A DNA stretch of 64,000 bases from Phytopseudomonas dryadis (GCF_004327355.1 NZ_QJUM01000011.1:110110-174109); one strand, 5' to 3'. Shown: positions 18,560 to 28,380, counted from the first letter of the stretch. The notes: generated by a model not told the origin, from the sequence alone. Program-made: numbers and translations.

Positions 18560-19588
18560 TCACTCGGCCGTTTCCACTTCCTCCATGACCAGCGCCGGCT
18601 CGAAGGGCGCCGGCCGTGGCGTGTCATTGGTCGAAGGCGGCAGCATCGGCACTGCGAACGCCGGCTGCTCGCCGGTCAGGGTCTTCAGGAAAGCGGTGAT
18701 GGAGCCGATCTCGCCCTCGCTCAACTGACGTCCCAACTGCAGCCGCGCCATCACGTCCACGGCCTTCTCCAGCTCCCAGTAGGCGCCATCGTGGAAGTAG
18801 GGGTAGGTCAGCTCGACATTGCGCAGCGTCGGCACCTTGAACAGGAAGCGGTCGGTATCCTTGCCGGTCAGACCGGCCACGCCCTCGGCGGGATTGTCGG
18901 TCTGGTAGGCCTCCACCAGGCCCATCTTCTGGAAGGAGTTGCCGCCCATGGCCGGGCCGTTGTGGCAGGCCACGCAACCGATCGACTTGAACAACTGATA
19001 GCCCTCCAGCTCGGCCGAGGACAAGGCCGCATCATCGCCCTTGAGCCACAGGTCGAAACGCGAGTTGGGCGTGACCAGGGTCTTCTCGAACTCGGCAATG
19101 GCATCGGTCACCGCATCCAGGGTGATCTCCTCGCTCTGGTAGACCCGCTTGAAGGACTCGCGGTACTGCGGGATGGAGCGCAGCACGTCGATCGCCAGGA
19201 TATGGGTGAAGGCCATTTCCTTGGGGTTGGCGATGGGGCCGGCGGCCTGTTCCTTGAGGTCGGCGGCGCGGCCGTCCCAGAACTGCGCCAGGTTCAGGCT
19301 GGAGTTGAGTACGGTCGGCGAATTGATCGGCCCCTGCTGCCAGTGGTGACCAATGGACGTGGGCAGGTTGTCGCTGCCGCCCATGCTCAGGTTGTGGCAC
19401 GAGTTGCAGGAAATGAACCCCGAACGCGACAGGCGCGGGTCGAAGAACAACTGCTTGCCCAGCTCGACCTTGGCGCTGTCGGTGGCCGTATAGGGCTGGA
19501 TGGGTGAAACCGGTTCGTCGCCTCGCGGCACGGACCAGGCATCGAGACTCAGGCAAAGTCCCGCGATCAACAGAGAAATGTTGCGCAT
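18560..19588 (-). CDS. Diheme cytochrome c peroxidase (CcpA/MauG superfamily)
   Basis: A periplasmic peroxidase of 342 residues with a signal peptide (MRNISLLIAGLCLSLDAW). Two haem-attachment motifs are seen, C61-NSC-H65 and C205-VAC-H209, plus the typical blocks GKQLFFDPRLS, NSPTVLN and FKVPTLRNVELTYPYFHDG. It would reduce H2O2 with electrons from small cytochromes or azurin. The C-terminus has a Pro/Glu-rich tail. GAGGAG precedes the start. It is convergent with aguA and not obviously linked to polyamines, although amine oxidation by PauB-type enzymes makes H2O2. That link is only a thought. No fnr-like site was confirmed upstream. Confidence 0.92.
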   Translation of the reverse strand: MRNISLLIAGLCLSLDAWSVPRGDEPVSPIQPYTATDSAKVELGKQLFFDPRLSRSGFISCNSCHNLSMGGSDNLPTSIGHHWQQGPINSPTVLNSSLNLAQFWDGRAADLKEQAAGPIANPKEMAFTHILAIDVLRSIPQYRESFKRVYQSEEITLDAVTDAIAEFEKTLVTPNSRFDLWLKGDDAALSSAELEGYQLFKSIGCVACHNGPAMGGNSFQKMGLVEAYQTDNPAEGVAGLTGKDTDRFLFKVPTLRNVELTYPYFHDGAYWELEKAVDVMARLQLGRQLSEGEIGSITAFLKTLTGEQPAFAVPMLPPSTNDTPRPAPFEPALVMEEVETAE

Positions 19589-19799
19589 GGAGAGCTCCTC
19601 GTTCTATCAGGCTTATTGGCCGTCCCACGATGAACGCTGCAGCGGACTCTGCTTTTGACAGGGGTCAACCTCTGCCCTTAAACCACACAAAATTAATGGA
19701 CAAATGGGCGTGTCATGTTGTCGCCCAAGCAAAAGCCCGGAACAGGTCCGGGCTGTTGCGCATTGCCATGGGCCGCTGCGTGGCGCGGCCTCGACGAAC

Positions 19800-21137
19800 T
19801 TACAGCAGGGGGATGCTGTAGCTGACGATCAGACGGTTCTGATCGACGTCGCCGGAGGAGGTCTGGCTACGCAGAGCGGCGTTACGCCAGGCGAAGCCCA
19901 CGCCTTTCAGAGCGCCTTCCTGGAGCACGTAGCTGAGGGTCAGGTCACGCTCCCACTCTTTCTGGTCGCCGCCCACCGCCTTGATGTTGTCGCCCTTCAT
20001 GTACAGCACGCTGGCGGTCAGGCCGGGAACGCCGATCTTGCCGAAGTCATAACCGTACTGGCCAATCCAGGTGCGCTCGCCGGCACGCCCGAAGTTGGTG
20101 ATCTGGCGATCGGTGATCAGGTAGGTGGTCGCGCCGCCCTGCCCAGGAATCGAACCCTGGTTCAGCTGGATGAAGTTGCTATCACCGGAAACCTGCTGGT
20201 AGCCGGCGCTCAGGGCGTGGCCTTCCAGGCTGTAGGTGAAGAAGGCGCTCCAGGTACGGTTGTCCACTTCACCGGTCGTGACGCCATTCCCGTAGTAGCC
20301 GCTGCCCAGGTAGCCGTCGGCCCGACCGGCCACACTGCCGTTCTTGCCGTCGGAGCCGGTGTCGAAATAGCGCAGATCGGATTTCAGCGAGCCAGCACCC
20401 AGCGCCAGCGTGTGGGTCAGGCCGAGGAAGTGCTGCTTGTAGAAGTCATCCAGATTGCCGTAGTAGTACTGAACCAGCAGATCCTTGTTGATCTTGTAGT
20501 CGGCACCGCCGTAGTAGAACTTGTTGCTGTCCGCACCGGCACCGGCGCCAGCGATGGCCAGCGAATCGGTGTTGCTCGACGCACGCCCCTTGGAATGCTC
20601 CAGCTGGCCCAGGATCAGGGTCAGGTTGTCGATTTCGTTCGAGGTGATCTGCGCACCCTCGAAGGTCTGCGGGATCAGACGGCCATCGTTGAAAACCACG
20701 ACCGGCAGCTTCGGCTGCAGGGTACCGATCTGGGCGATGGTCTTGGAAACGCGAATCTTGCCAGTCAGGCCCAGGCTGCTGAATTCGTCCACGGCGCTGT
20801 TGTCGCTGTCCGTCGGGAACAGGACACCGGGAGTACGGCTACGACCCGCCTTGTTGGTGCGGCTACCGGAGTCCAGCTTCACGCCCAGCAGGCCCAGCGC
20901 ATCGACGCCGAAACCCACGGTACCCTCGGTGAAACCCGATTGCAGATTCAACTGGAATGCCTGACCCCATTCCTTGTTGCTCGGGCTATCGCTGTCACGG
21001 ATATCGTTGTTGAAATAGAAGTTGCGCAGGTCGAGCTTGGCAGTGCTGTCTTCGATGAACGCGGCGTTGGCGACGTTGCTCAGGGACAGGCCCAGGGTGC
21101 TGGCAGCGACGGCCAGCGCCAGGGAGGTTTTTCTCAT
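19800..21137 (-). CDS. OprD-family outer-membrane porin (OprE-like)
   Basis: An outer-membrane specific porin of 445 residues. It has a signal peptide (MRKTSLALAVAASTLGLSLS to about NVANA), then FIEDSTAKLDLRNFYFN, the OprD-family opening. It ends NRLIVSYSIPLL with the hydrophobic terminal residue needed for barrel assembly. The internal ATG at 21137 has GGAGAG upstream. By synteny with aguA it corresponds to OprE of P. aeruginosa, a porin reported to be induced without oxygen. The substrate is unknown; small organic acids or amino acids are typical. It is 50-60 percent similar by eye to the other porin at 35661-36974. Confidence 0.9.
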   Translation of the reverse strand: MRKTSLALAVAASTLGLSLSNVANAAFIEDSTAKLDLRNFYFNNDIRDSDSPSNKEWGQAFQLNLQSGFTEGTVGFGVDALGLLGVKLDSGSRTNKAGRSRTPGVLFPTDSDNSAVDEFSSLGLTGKIRVSKTIAQIGTLQPKLPVVVFNDGRLIPQTFEGAQITSNEIDNLTLILGQLEHSKGRASSNTDSLAIAGAGAGADSNKFYYGGADYKINKDLLVQYYYGNLDDFYKQHFLGLTHTLALGAGSLKSDLRYFDTGSDGKNGSVAGRADGYLGSGYYGNGVTTGEVDNRTWSAFFTYSLEGHALSAGYQQVSGDSNFIQLNQGSIPGQGGATTYLITDRQITNFGRAGERTWIGQYGYDFGKIGVPGLTASVLYMKGDNIKAVGGDQKEWERDLTLSYVLQEGALKGVGFAWRNAALRSQTSSGDVDQNRLIVSYSIPLL

Positions 21138-21570
21138 TGTGATCTCTCCAGTGTTTTCTTTTATGGGTGCGGCACATCGGTCTGAACCCGGCTCAACCTC
21201 GTGGCGACAGGTCATCGACCGAATCAGGGGCACTGCAGTCCGTCACCAGGCAGCCGAAAGGCGCCACGGGCGAGCGGGCGACAACGCGAAATCGATCAGG
21301 AATACGGAACGGTATGACGGCGCAACGGGAACGGGCGACGGAACGAACGGAGGAATGGCATCGTGAACGCTCTTCATTGTTATTGTCGGCCACGGCTGGC
21401 CGTTTGCTGAAGATGATACAGCAGATAACGTGCCACCCATTAGGTGACATTCACAAAATCATATATTTCAATATATTGCTTGAACCAATCAAGGCGAGCG
21501 TTGTCGTCCTAGCGACAAAATAGGCGCTTATCTGCCTATTCAAAGCACCAAATTGGCGAATTGCCGCCAA
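21138..21570. other. 433-bp intergenic region upstream of the oprE-like gene
   Basis: No convincing gene is seen. The right part is AT-rich, with the palindrome CAATATATTG near 21469-21478 and several inverted repeats at 21501-21571. The promoter of the porin should lie here on the reverse strand, although the distance to the start is large. Confidence 0.5.
21501..21540. promoter_or_regulatory. Two adjacent small inverted repeats
   Basis: TTGTCG/CGACAA (21501-21506, 21513-21518) and AATAGGC/GCCTATT (21519-21525, 21534-21540) are perfect and abut each other. They may be regulatory sites or part of a weak structured terminator for the cyclase gene, which ends at 21571. Confidence 0.35.
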
Positions 21571-22536
21571 TCACACCATGACAATCCGGTTCTTGCCCTG
21601 TCGCTTGGCCTGGTACATGGCGGCATCGGCCCGGGCATAAAGCACATCGAGCCCACGGTCGGCGCTGCCCATGGAGGTCAACCCCTGGCTCACGGTGATA
21701 CCGAATGCCTTGTCTTCATGAGCGAAACTCAGGCGCTGGATTTCACGCTGCAGGCGTTCGGCGATCTGCGCCGCCAGCGTCGGCTCGCAACCCGGAAACA
21801 CGGCGGCGAACTCCTCCCCGCCGATACGGCCGAACAGATCGCCGCGGCGCAGCACGGAACCGGCACAGCTGGCCAGTTGCTGCAGCACCTGATCGCCGAC
21901 CTGATGCCCATAGCGATCGTTGATCTGCTTGAAGTCGTCCAGGTCCAGCAACAGGAACGCCAGTGGCCGCCCCAGGCTGCGGGCCTGCTCGAATTCGCGC
22001 TGCGCGCACTCGAAGAAGTGTCGGCGATTGCTGCTCTGGGTCAACACGTCGGTGGTGGCCAGGCGATGCAGTTCGCCCTCGAGTTGCTTCTTCTCGGTGA
22101 TGTCCTCGGCGATGCCGAAAACGATCCGCGACTGATCGGCCTCGTTCTGGCTGCTGATGAAACACTTGTCGCTGAGCCAGCGGATCTGTCCATCGGCGCG
22201 GATGATACGGTACTCCCGGGCTTCCACCGCGCCGGTATCGAGCACCTTGGCCATGCTCTGCTCGGCGAACTCCAGGTCGTCGGGATAGATGCTGTTGCGC
22301 CACTCGCCGTAGTCGGCCAGCAGCAGCCCGGCGGAGCGGCCGAATACGCGTTCGTAGGCGGGGCTGACGTAGATGATCTGCTGGGTGTTCCAGTCGAACG
22401 CCCAGAGCACCGCATTGACGCTGCCCAGCAGCGTGCTGAACAGCCGCTCGCGTTCGCGCAGGCGCGTGCCCTCCGCTCGGCTGTGCAACAACGCCAGGGT
22501 CAGCTCTTCCAGATCGATAGTGCCGTGTTCGTCCAT
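21571..22536 (-). CDS. PAS-domain diguanylate cyclase
   Basis: A 321-residue cytoplasmic protein. A PAS fold spans about residues 30-150 (AVLWAFDWNTQQIIYVSPAY, then PAC-like REYRIIRADGQIRW). A GGDEF domain follows (about 160-320) with the active-site motif GGEEF and an inhibitory-site RRGD five residues before it. Both are intact, so c-di-GMP synthesis with product inhibition is expected. No membrane segment is seen. The start MDEHGTIDLEELTLALLHSR has CAGGAT upstream. It is downstream of desA on the same strand but separated by a strong terminator. P. aeruginosa PA0290 is the likely counterpart. Confidence 0.9.
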   Translation of the reverse strand: MDEHGTIDLEELTLALLHSRAEGTRLRERERLFSTLLGSVNAVLWAFDWNTQQIIYVSPAYERVFGRSAGLLLADYGEWRNSIYPDDLEFAEQSMAKVLDTGAVEAREYRIIRADGQIRWLSDKCFISSQNEADQSRIVFGIAEDITEKKQLEGELHRLATTDVLTQSSNRRHFFECAQREFEQARSLGRPLAFLLLDLDDFKQINDRYGHQVGDQVLQQLASCAGSVLRRGDLFGRIGGEEFAAVFPGCEPTLAAQIAERLQREIQRLSFAHEDKAFGITVSQGLTSMGSADRGLDVLYARADAAMYQAKRQGKNRIVMV

Positions 22537-22590
22537 ATACCGATCCTGAGAGTGGCCGGGGTGATGACAGTGGGATACCGGATCCACACC

Positions 22591-22617
22591 AAAAAGCCCG
22601 CCGAACGGCGGGCTTTT
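22591..22617 (-). terminator. Intrinsic terminator after desA
   Basis: AAAAAGCCCGCCG and CGGCGGGCTTTTT form a perfect 13-bp stem with a 2-base gap, with T runs on both strands. It lies between the desA stop and the cyclase start. Confidence 0.85.
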
Positions 22618-22694
22618 TGGTGGCGACCGGAGTAACTGCTATGACCGTGGGCGGCTGACGCGGTTCACCATGGCACACGCGATTGCGCAATCCA

Positions 22695-23879
22695 TCACAC
22701 TACCGCCGGACGCAGCGAATAGGTCTTGAGCTGCTCGGCGAAGTCGCGCAGCGACTGGATGCCGCTGGCCTCGGCGTCCTGCACCCAGTGCTTGATCGCC
22801 TCGAGCATGTCGTGGCCGTTGGAACTGGTACGTGCCCAGATCAACTGCAACGCCAGGCGCTTCTCGTAGATCACCTTGAGCGCCTGACTCTGCGCCAGCA
22901 TGGCGTCGATACGCAGTTGCTGCTTGTCCTGCAACAGGCTCGGCTCACGCGACAGCAGACGCTTGGCGCGGTGGAACTGATGACGTACCGAGGCGTCGGC
23001 CTTGGCCAGTTCCTGCTTGACCAGCGGTGCGATCACCAGCTTGCGGTACTGCGCCATGATCTGGAAGCGGTTGTTGAGGATCGCCATGGCCGTGTCCATA
23101 TCCAGACAGCCCTTGCCCGGCACCCGATGGGCAATGGGCGCCACGCGCTGCACCTTGGCCAGGCGCAGGAAGCTGAACACCTGAATCCAGGCCCAGCCCA
23201 TGTCGAACTCCCAGCGCTTGACCGACAACTTGGCCGAATTGGGATAGGTGTGGTGATTGTTGTGCAGCTCTTCGCCACCGATCAGGATGCCCCAGGGCAC
23301 CAGGTTGGTGGCCGCGTCGCGGCATTCGAAGTTACGGTAGCCAACCGCATGGCCGAGGCCGTTGACCACGCCTGCGGCCCACACCGGGATCCACATCATC
23401 TGCACCGCCCAGACGGTAATGCCGAGCACGCCGAACAGGGCCAGGTCGATGATCGCCATAAGTGTCACGCCAGCGATGGGAAAACGCGAATAAATCCTGC
23501 GTTCGACCCAATCATCAGGACAGTTCTTGCCATAGATGCGCAAGGTATCCTGATTCTTCGCCTCTTTAGCGTACAATTCTGCACCACTTCGCATTACCGT
23601 AGCCAACCCCTTGACAACCGGGCTGTGCGGATCGTCCGCGGTTTCGCATTTGGCGTGGTGCTTGCGGTGGATCGCGGTCCACTCGCGGGTATTCATGGCG
23701 GTGGTCAGCCACAGCCAGAAACGGAAGAAGTGCTTGAGCGCAGGATGCAACTCCAGCGAGCGGTGCGCCGAATAGCGGTGCAGATAAACCGTCACGCCGA
23801 TGATGGTGACATGGGTCATCAGCAGGGTGACGGCAATCAGTTGCCAGACCGACAGGTCGAGAAAACCGTTGTACCACAT
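22695..23879 (-). CDS. desA: Membrane fatty-acid (acyl-CoA/phospholipid) delta-9 desaturase DesA
   Basis: A 394-residue integral membrane di-iron desaturase. The three histidine boxes are present: H34-RYSA-H39, H71-RKHH75 and H206-NNHH210, separated by hydrophobic segments. It introduces double bonds into membrane fatty acids with O2. The ATG at 23879 (MWYNGFLDLSVWQL) was chosen because upstream in-frame sequence does not look coding and the length equals P. aeruginosa DesA (PA0286) as I recall it. It is divergent from the GGDEF-EAL gene with 165 bp between. A C-terminal helical extension of about 150 residues follows the last His box. Confidence 0.92.
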   Translation of the reverse strand: MWYNGFLDLSVWQLIAVTLLMTHVTIIGVTVYLHRYSAHRSLELHPALKHFFRFWLWLTTAMNTREWTAIHRKHHAKCETADDPHSPVVKGLATVMRSGAELYAKEAKNQDTLRIYGKNCPDDWVERRIYSRFPIAGVTLMAIIDLALFGVLGITVWAVQMMWIPVWAAGVVNGLGHAVGYRNFECRDAATNLVPWGILIGGEELHNNHHTYPNSAKLSVKRWEFDMGWAWIQVFSFLRLAKVQRVAPIAHRVPGKGCLDMDTAMAILNNRFQIMAQYRKLVIAPLVKQELAKADASVRHQFHRAKRLLSREPSLLQDKQQLRIDAMLAQSQALKVIYEKRLALQLIWARTSSNGHDMLEAIKHWVQDAEASGIQSLRDFAEQLKTYSLRPAVV

Positions 23880-24044
23880 GGGCTCGAATGCCTCTTGCAG
23901 GGAAAGACGCGGTGTGGCCGAAAGGCCGACGCCTGCATTATCAACAACAGGAACCGGAAAACCACGGAGTCTTTTGGCTGAGAATGTTACAACGCAGCCT
24001 TCAGTGATGATTTTCCGCCGAGACAGAGAGCCGAACCACGCGTT

Positions 24045-26315
24045 ATGAGTACACCTCAAGGCGCTTTGCGCCTGACCTTGAACTACCTGCTGGCGGCCGC
24101 ACTATGGGTCGTATTCAGCGACACGCTGCTTGCCTCACTGGACCTCAGTGTCCGACAGACGGAACAGATCCAGGTCTGGAAAGGGCTGATTTTCGTGCTG
24201 CTCACCAGCACCTTGCTGTACCTGACCATCCGCAAGCACCTGGACAAGCGAGCCCGTATCGGTGCCGCCCTCAGGCTCAGCGAAGAACGCCTGAGCCTGG
24301 CCCTGTCGGCAACCGACGACGGCCTCTGGGATTGGGATCTGCGCCAGCAGAAGATCTATTACTCACCCGGCTATACCGCTCTGCTCGGCCTGGAGAACGG
24401 CGAACTGGGCGATACGCGCGAACGCTGGCTGCAATATATGCATCCCGACGACCGCCCCCACTACGAACGCAGCGTCGCCCGGGTGCTGGCAGCGGCCAGC
24501 CAGGCCCCCTATGAAAACACCTACCGGTTGCGCCATCGCGACGGCAGTTACCGCTGGATCCAGTCCCGCGGGCGCATACAACTGGACGAGAACGGCCAGC
24601 CGGAGCGCTTCATCGGCACGGTCAGCGACATCACCCAGCGCCGCGCCGACGCCGACAGCCTGCGCCAGGCCGCGGCGGTGTTCGAAGCCACCCAGGAGGG
24701 TGTGCTGGTCACCGATGCGCAGCAGAACATCGTGCACATCAACCCGGCCTTCAGCCGCATCACCGGCTACAGCGAAGCGGAGATCCTCGGCCAGCAACCC
24801 ACCCTGCTCAAGTCCGGGCGCCACGACAGCAACTTCTACCATAACCTGTGGCATACCCTGCAGACCCGGGGGACCTGGAGCGGCGAGGTCTGGAACAGGC
24901 GCAAGAACGGCGAGATCTACCCACAGTGGCAGTGCATCCGCGCCATCCGCGATGACAATGGCGTGCTCAGCTATTACGTCGCCGTGTTCTCCGATATCTC
25001 CGTGCTCAGGCGCTCGCAGCGCGAACTGGATCATCTCGCCCACCACGACCCCCTGAGCAACCTGCCCAATCGCCTGCTGTTCACCGAACGCGTCGAACAT
25101 GCCCTGCAACGTTCGCAGAACGAAGCACGCCGGGGCGCGGTGCTGGTGATCGACCTGGACCACTTCAAGCACATCAACGAAAGCCTCGGGCACAACGTCG
25201 GCGACCTGCTGATCAAGGCGGCCGGTGAGCGCCTGGTCGGTCAGCTCGACAAAGGCATCACCCTGGCGCGCCTGGGCGGCGACGAGTTCGGCCTGCTCTG
25301 CGAAGAGTGCAACCAGGCCGAGCAGGCCGCCCACCTGGCCCAGCAATTGATCGACTGCCTGGGCGACCCGTTTCAGCTCGAGGACCAGGAACTGTTCATT
25401 TCCGCGAGCGTGGGCATCTGCCTGTACCCGGACGACGCGCACACCGTCGAGCAGGTGCTGCGCAACGTCGACTCGGCCCTGTTCAAGGCCAAGAGCAGCG
25501 GCAGGGAGGGCTTCGCCTTCTATGACCAGGAACAGACCGAGTATGCGCGACAGCGGGTCGAACTGGTCGGCGGCATGCGCCATGCCCTGGAAAACGGCGA
25601 GCTGCGCGTGCACTATCAACCCCTGTGCCGCCTCAGTGACGGGCAGCTGATCGGGGTCGAGGCCCTGGTGCGCTGGCAACACCCGCAACGCGGCCTGGTG
25701 CCGCCCGGCGAATTCATCCCGGTGGCCGAAGACAGCGGCATGATCAGCGCCATCGATGCCTGGGTGCTGGAGCAGGCGTGTCGGCAGATGGTCGCCTGGC
25801 AAGCCCAGGGTTACGCCCAGCAATTCGTCGCCGTGAACCTGTCCAGTCGCCTGTTCAGCCGCGGCGAACTGGATCAGCGGGTGGCCCAGGTGCTGGCCGA
25901 GACGGGCCTGCCCCCGGCCTGCCTGGAGCTGGAGGTCACGGAGAGCGCGGTGATGCACGACCCCGACATGGCCCACGCCTTGCTCGAGCGCCTGCGCGCA
26001 CTGGGCGTACGCCTGGCCATCGACGACTTCGGCACCGGCTACAGCTCCCTGGCGCGGCTCAAGCGCCTGCCGGTGCACAAGCTCAAGCTCGACCAGAGCT
26101 TCGTGGCCGGCCTGCCTCACGACAAGGACGACGTGGCCATTACCCGCGCCGTCATCGCCCTGGCCCACAGCATGGAGCTCAAGGTACTCGCCGAGGGTAT
26201 CGAGCGGGCCGAGCAGTGGGATTACCTGCGCCAGCTCGGCTGCGATTATGCCCAGGGCTACTATATCGGCCGGCCACAGCCCGCCGATGCGCTGAATTTG
26301 CAGTACCCCAGGTAA
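24045..26315 (+). CDS. PAS-PAS-GGDEF-EAL c-di-GMP turnover protein
   Basis: A 756-residue protein. Two membrane helices (about 12-32 and 45-63) are followed by two PAS domains (about 80-200 and 205-325), GGDEF (about 330-490) and EAL (about 505-750). GGDEF reads LARLGGDEFGLL and is intact, but no RxxD inhibitory site precedes it. EAL has GVEALVRW, AIDDFGTGYSSL, KLDQSFV and LAEGIE, so phosphodiesterase activity is expected. It is the likely counterpart of P. aeruginosa PA0285. It ends 95 bp from ssuF on the opposite strand. Confidence 0.93.
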   Translation: MSTPQGALRLTLNYLLAAALWVVFSDTLLASLDLSVRQTEQIQVWKGLIFVLLTSTLLYLTIRKHLDKRARIGAALRLSEERLSLALSATDDGLWDWDLRQQKIYYSPGYTALLGLENGELGDTRERWLQYMHPDDRPHYERSVARVLAAASQAPYENTYRLRHRDGSYRWIQSRGRIQLDENGQPERFIGTVSDITQRRADADSLRQAAAVFEATQEGVLVTDAQQNIVHINPAFSRITGYSEAEILGQQPTLLKSGRHDSNFYHNLWHTLQTRGTWSGEVWNRRKNGEIYPQWQCIRAIRDDNGVLSYYVAVFSDISVLRRSQRELDHLAHHDPLSNLPNRLLFTERVEHALQRSQNEARRGAVLVIDLDHFKHINESLGHNVGDLLIKAAGERLVGQLDKGITLARLGGDEFGLLCEECNQAEQAAHLAQQLIDCLGDPFQLEDQELFISASVGICLYPDDAHTVEQVLRNVDSALFKAKSSGREGFAFYDQEQTEYARQRVELVGGMRHALENGELRVHYQPLCRLSDGQLIGVEALVRWQHPQRGLVPPGEFIPVAEDSGMISAIDAWVLEQACRQMVAWQAQGYAQQFVAVNLSSRLFSRGELDQRVAQVLAETGLPPACLELEVTESAVMHDPDMAHALLERLRALGVRLAIDDFGTGYSSLARLKRLPVHKLKLDQSFVAGLPHDKDDVAITRAVIALAHSMELKVLAEGIERAEQWDYLRQLGCDYAQGYYIGRPQPADALNLQYPR

Positions 26316-26410
26316 ACGAAATCGGGGCCTGCCGACGCTACCGTCGCGCGCCGCGCGGGCAGTGCCGAGAGGCCCCGGGATGAGAACGGCCGGCGCGATG
26401 CCGGCCTCGC

Positions 26411-26626
26411 TCACAGCTTGGCGATGGATACCTCGGTGGACTTGACGAAGGCGATCACTTCGCTGCCCACGCCCAGTTCCAGCTCGCGCACGGAACGGGT
26501 GGTGATCACCGAGGTGACGATACCGGCCGCGGTCTGCACGTCGATTTCCGACAGTACGTCGCCTTCGACGATTTCCTTGATGGTGCCTTTGAACTGGTTA
26601 CGAACGTTGATGGCTTTGATGGTCAT
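26411..26626 (-). CDS. ssuF: Molbindin-like TOBE/Mop-domain protein SsuF
   Basis: A 71-residue protein that is a single Mop domain (MTIKAINVRNQFKGTIKEIV, then VTSVITTRSVRELELGVGSEVIAFVKSTEVSIA), the fold that binds molybdate oxyanion. In P. putida S-313 the ssuEADCBF operon ends with such a gene, which is needed for growth on organosulfur compounds. The same order is seen here. AGGAGA precedes the start. A dispersed repeat of about 80 bp separates it from ssuB. It may buffer molybdate or sulfate-like anions; its exact role is unknown. Confidence 0.88.
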   Translation of the reverse strand: MTIKAINVRNQFKGTIKEIVEGDVLSEIDVQTAAGIVTSVITTRSVRELELGVGSEVIAFVKSTEVSIAKL

Positions 26627-26652
26627 GGTGAGTTTCTCCTGGGGTCGAAATT

Positions 26653-26733
26653 AGCTGCAAGCCTCAAGCGGCAAGCTACAAGCGAAAGCGTCGTGCTCCT
26701 ACTTGCAGCTTGAAGCTTGAAACTTGTGGCTGC
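26653..26733. repeat. AAGCTT-rich repeat between ssuB and ssuF
   Basis: CAAGCCTCAAGCGGCAAGCT and, after a spacer, CAGCTTGAAGCTTGAAACTT are partly self-complementary. It is the same family as 3157-3208, 39611-39690 and 48981-49011. It may fold in the operon message between ssuB and ssuF. Confidence 0.65.
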
Positions 26734-26734
26734 T

Positions 26735-27535
26735 CTATAGCGCCCAACGCAATTGCGTGGGGAGCGGTGAAACGGGGTCGGGCTGCGGTGGCGATTCAGG
26801 CAACTGCAGCACACGGTTGAGCACCTCGGCCTCCAGCGAAGCGAGGCGGGCCGAGCCCTTGTTGCGCGGGCGCGGCAGGCTCACGTCCAGATCCAGGCCG
26901 ACCTGGCCGTCCTCGATCAGGATCACCCGATCGGCGGTGGCCACGGCCTCGCTGACGTCATGGGTGACCAGCAAGACGGTGAAGCCATGCTGCTGCCACA
27001 GACGCTCGATCAACTGTTGCATCTCGATGCGGGTCAGCGCATCCAGCGCGCCCAGCGGCTCGTCGAGCAGCAGCAGACGGGGTTCATGGATCAGCGCCCG
27101 GGCCAGGGCCACACGCTGCTTCTGCCCGCCGGACAGCGCCGCCGGCCATTCGTTGGCCCGCTCGCCCAGGCCGACCGCCTCCAGCACCTGCTGGGCCTTG
27201 GGCCGCCAGTCGCCGGTAAGCCCGAGGCCGACGTTGTCGATCACGCGCTTCCAGGGCAGCAGACGCGCTTCCTGGAACATCAGCCGGGTATCCTCGCGGG
27301 TCGCCGCCAGGGGGCCGTTACCGGCCAGCAGCTCGCCGCCGGTGGGTTGATCGAGGCCGGCGAGCAGGCGCAACAGGGTGCTCTTGCCGCACCCGCTGCG
27401 GCCGACTACCGCGACGAACTGGCCGGCGGGTATGCGCAGCTCGATGTCCTTGAGTACCTGACGCTCGCCAAAGGATTTCTGGATACCGCGGATGGTCAGT
27501 GGCGTGCCGCGCTTGAGACTGTGCAGAGCCGTCAT
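26735..27535 (-). CDS. ssuB: Alkanesulfonate ABC transporter ATP-binding protein SsuB
   Basis: The cytoplasmic ATPase of the sulfonate importer, 266 residues. Walker [12 protein letters not shown]-loop [11 protein letters not shown], signature [16 protein letters not shown], Walker [17 protein letters not shown] and switch His [14 protein letters not shown] are all present. EARLLPW is typical of the SsuB/TauB/NrtD group. The ATG at 27535 overlaps the ssuC stop by four bases (ATGA) and has an AAGGGGG ribosome site; longer in-frame sequence upstream is antisense-like and was discarded. Confidence 0.94.
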   Translation of the reverse strand: MTALHSLKRGTPLTIRGIQKSFGERQVLKDIELRIPAGQFVAVVGRSGCGKSTLLRLLAGLDQPTGGELLAGNGPLAATREDTRLMFQEARLLPWKRVIDNVGLGLTGDWRPKAQQVLEAVGLGERANEWPAALSGGQKQRVALARALIHEPRLLLLDEPLGALDALTRIEMQQLIERLWQQHGFTVLLVTHDVSEAVATADRVILIEDGQVGLDLDVSLPRPRNKGSARLASLEAEVLNRVLQLPESPPQPDPVSPLPTQLRWAL

Positions 27536-28326
27536 CGTGCTACCCCCTTGCCCTGATAGGCCGGATGCCAGCGCAGCCAGGCGCGCTCCAGGCCACGGGC
27601 GGCGACATCGGCCAGTTTGCCGAGCACGGCGTAGAGCAGGATCGCCAGTACCACCACGTCGGTCTGCAGGAACTCCCGGGCGTTCATGGCCAGGTAACCG
27701 ATGCCGGAGCTGGCGGAAATGGTCTCGGCGACGATCAGGGTCAGCCACATCAGGCCGAGGGCGAAACGCACGCCCACCAGGATCGAGGGCAACGCACCGG
27801 GCAGGATCACCTGGCGGAACAGGGCGAAGCCGGACAGCCCGTAGCTGCGCGACATTTCCACCAGCGCCGGGTCGACGTTGCGGATGCCGTGGTAGGTGTT
27901 CAGGTAGATCGGGAACAGGGTGCCGAGGGCGACCAGGAAGATCTTCGCGCTCTCGTCGATGCCGAACCACAGGATCACCAGCGGGATCAGCGCCAGGTGC
28001 GGGACGTTGCGGATCATCTGTACCGAGCTGTCGATCAGGCGCTCGCCCCACTTCGACAGGCCGGTGATGAAGCCCAGGATCAGGCCGATACCGCCACCGA
28101 TGGCGAAGCCGACCCCGGCGCGCCAGCCGCTGATCGCCAGGTGCGTCCAGATTTCACCGCTGGACAGCAGCTGCCAGCCGGCCTCCAGCACCGCGCTCGG
28201 CGCCGGCAGGATGCGCGTGGACAGCAGCCCGAGCACCACCGCGCCCTGCCAGGCGAGCAGCAACCCCACCGGCAACAGCCAGGGTGCCAGCCGCAGGGCC
28301 AGGCGGTTGAAAGACGTGTCGCTCAT
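27532..28326 (-). CDS. ssuC: Alkanesulfonate ABC transporter permease SsuC
   Basis: An inner-membrane permease of 264 residues with about six helices. The EAA-loop region reads [25 protein letters not shown]. It begins [20 protein letters not shown]. It is coupled to ssuB by an ATGA overlap and follows ssuD by 54 bp. It is about 45 percent similar by eye to the permease at 33734-34558 of the second sulfonate-type system. Confidence 0.94.
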   Translation of the reverse strand: MSDTSFNRLALRLAPWLLPVGLLLAWQGAVVLGLLSTRILPAPSAVLEAGWQLLSSGEIWTHLAISGWRAGVGFAIGGGIGLILGFITGLSKWGERLIDSSVQMIRNVPHLALIPLVILWFGIDESAKIFLVALGTLFPIYLNTYHGIRNVDPALVEMSRSYGLSGFALFRQVILPGALPSILVGVRFALGLMWLTLIVAETISASSGIGYLAMNAREFLQTDVVVLAILLYAVLGKLADVAARGLERAWLRWHPAYQGKGVAR

Positions 28327-28380
28327 GTCATACCTCGAAAATCATCACGGGATGGCCGGGCATCCGCGCCCGACCTCGCT

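Noticed and set aside
21479..21491. Possible Anr/Fnr box before the oprE-like porin
   Set aside because: TTGAACCAATCAA has one base too few between its half-sites compared with TTGAT-N4-ATCAA.
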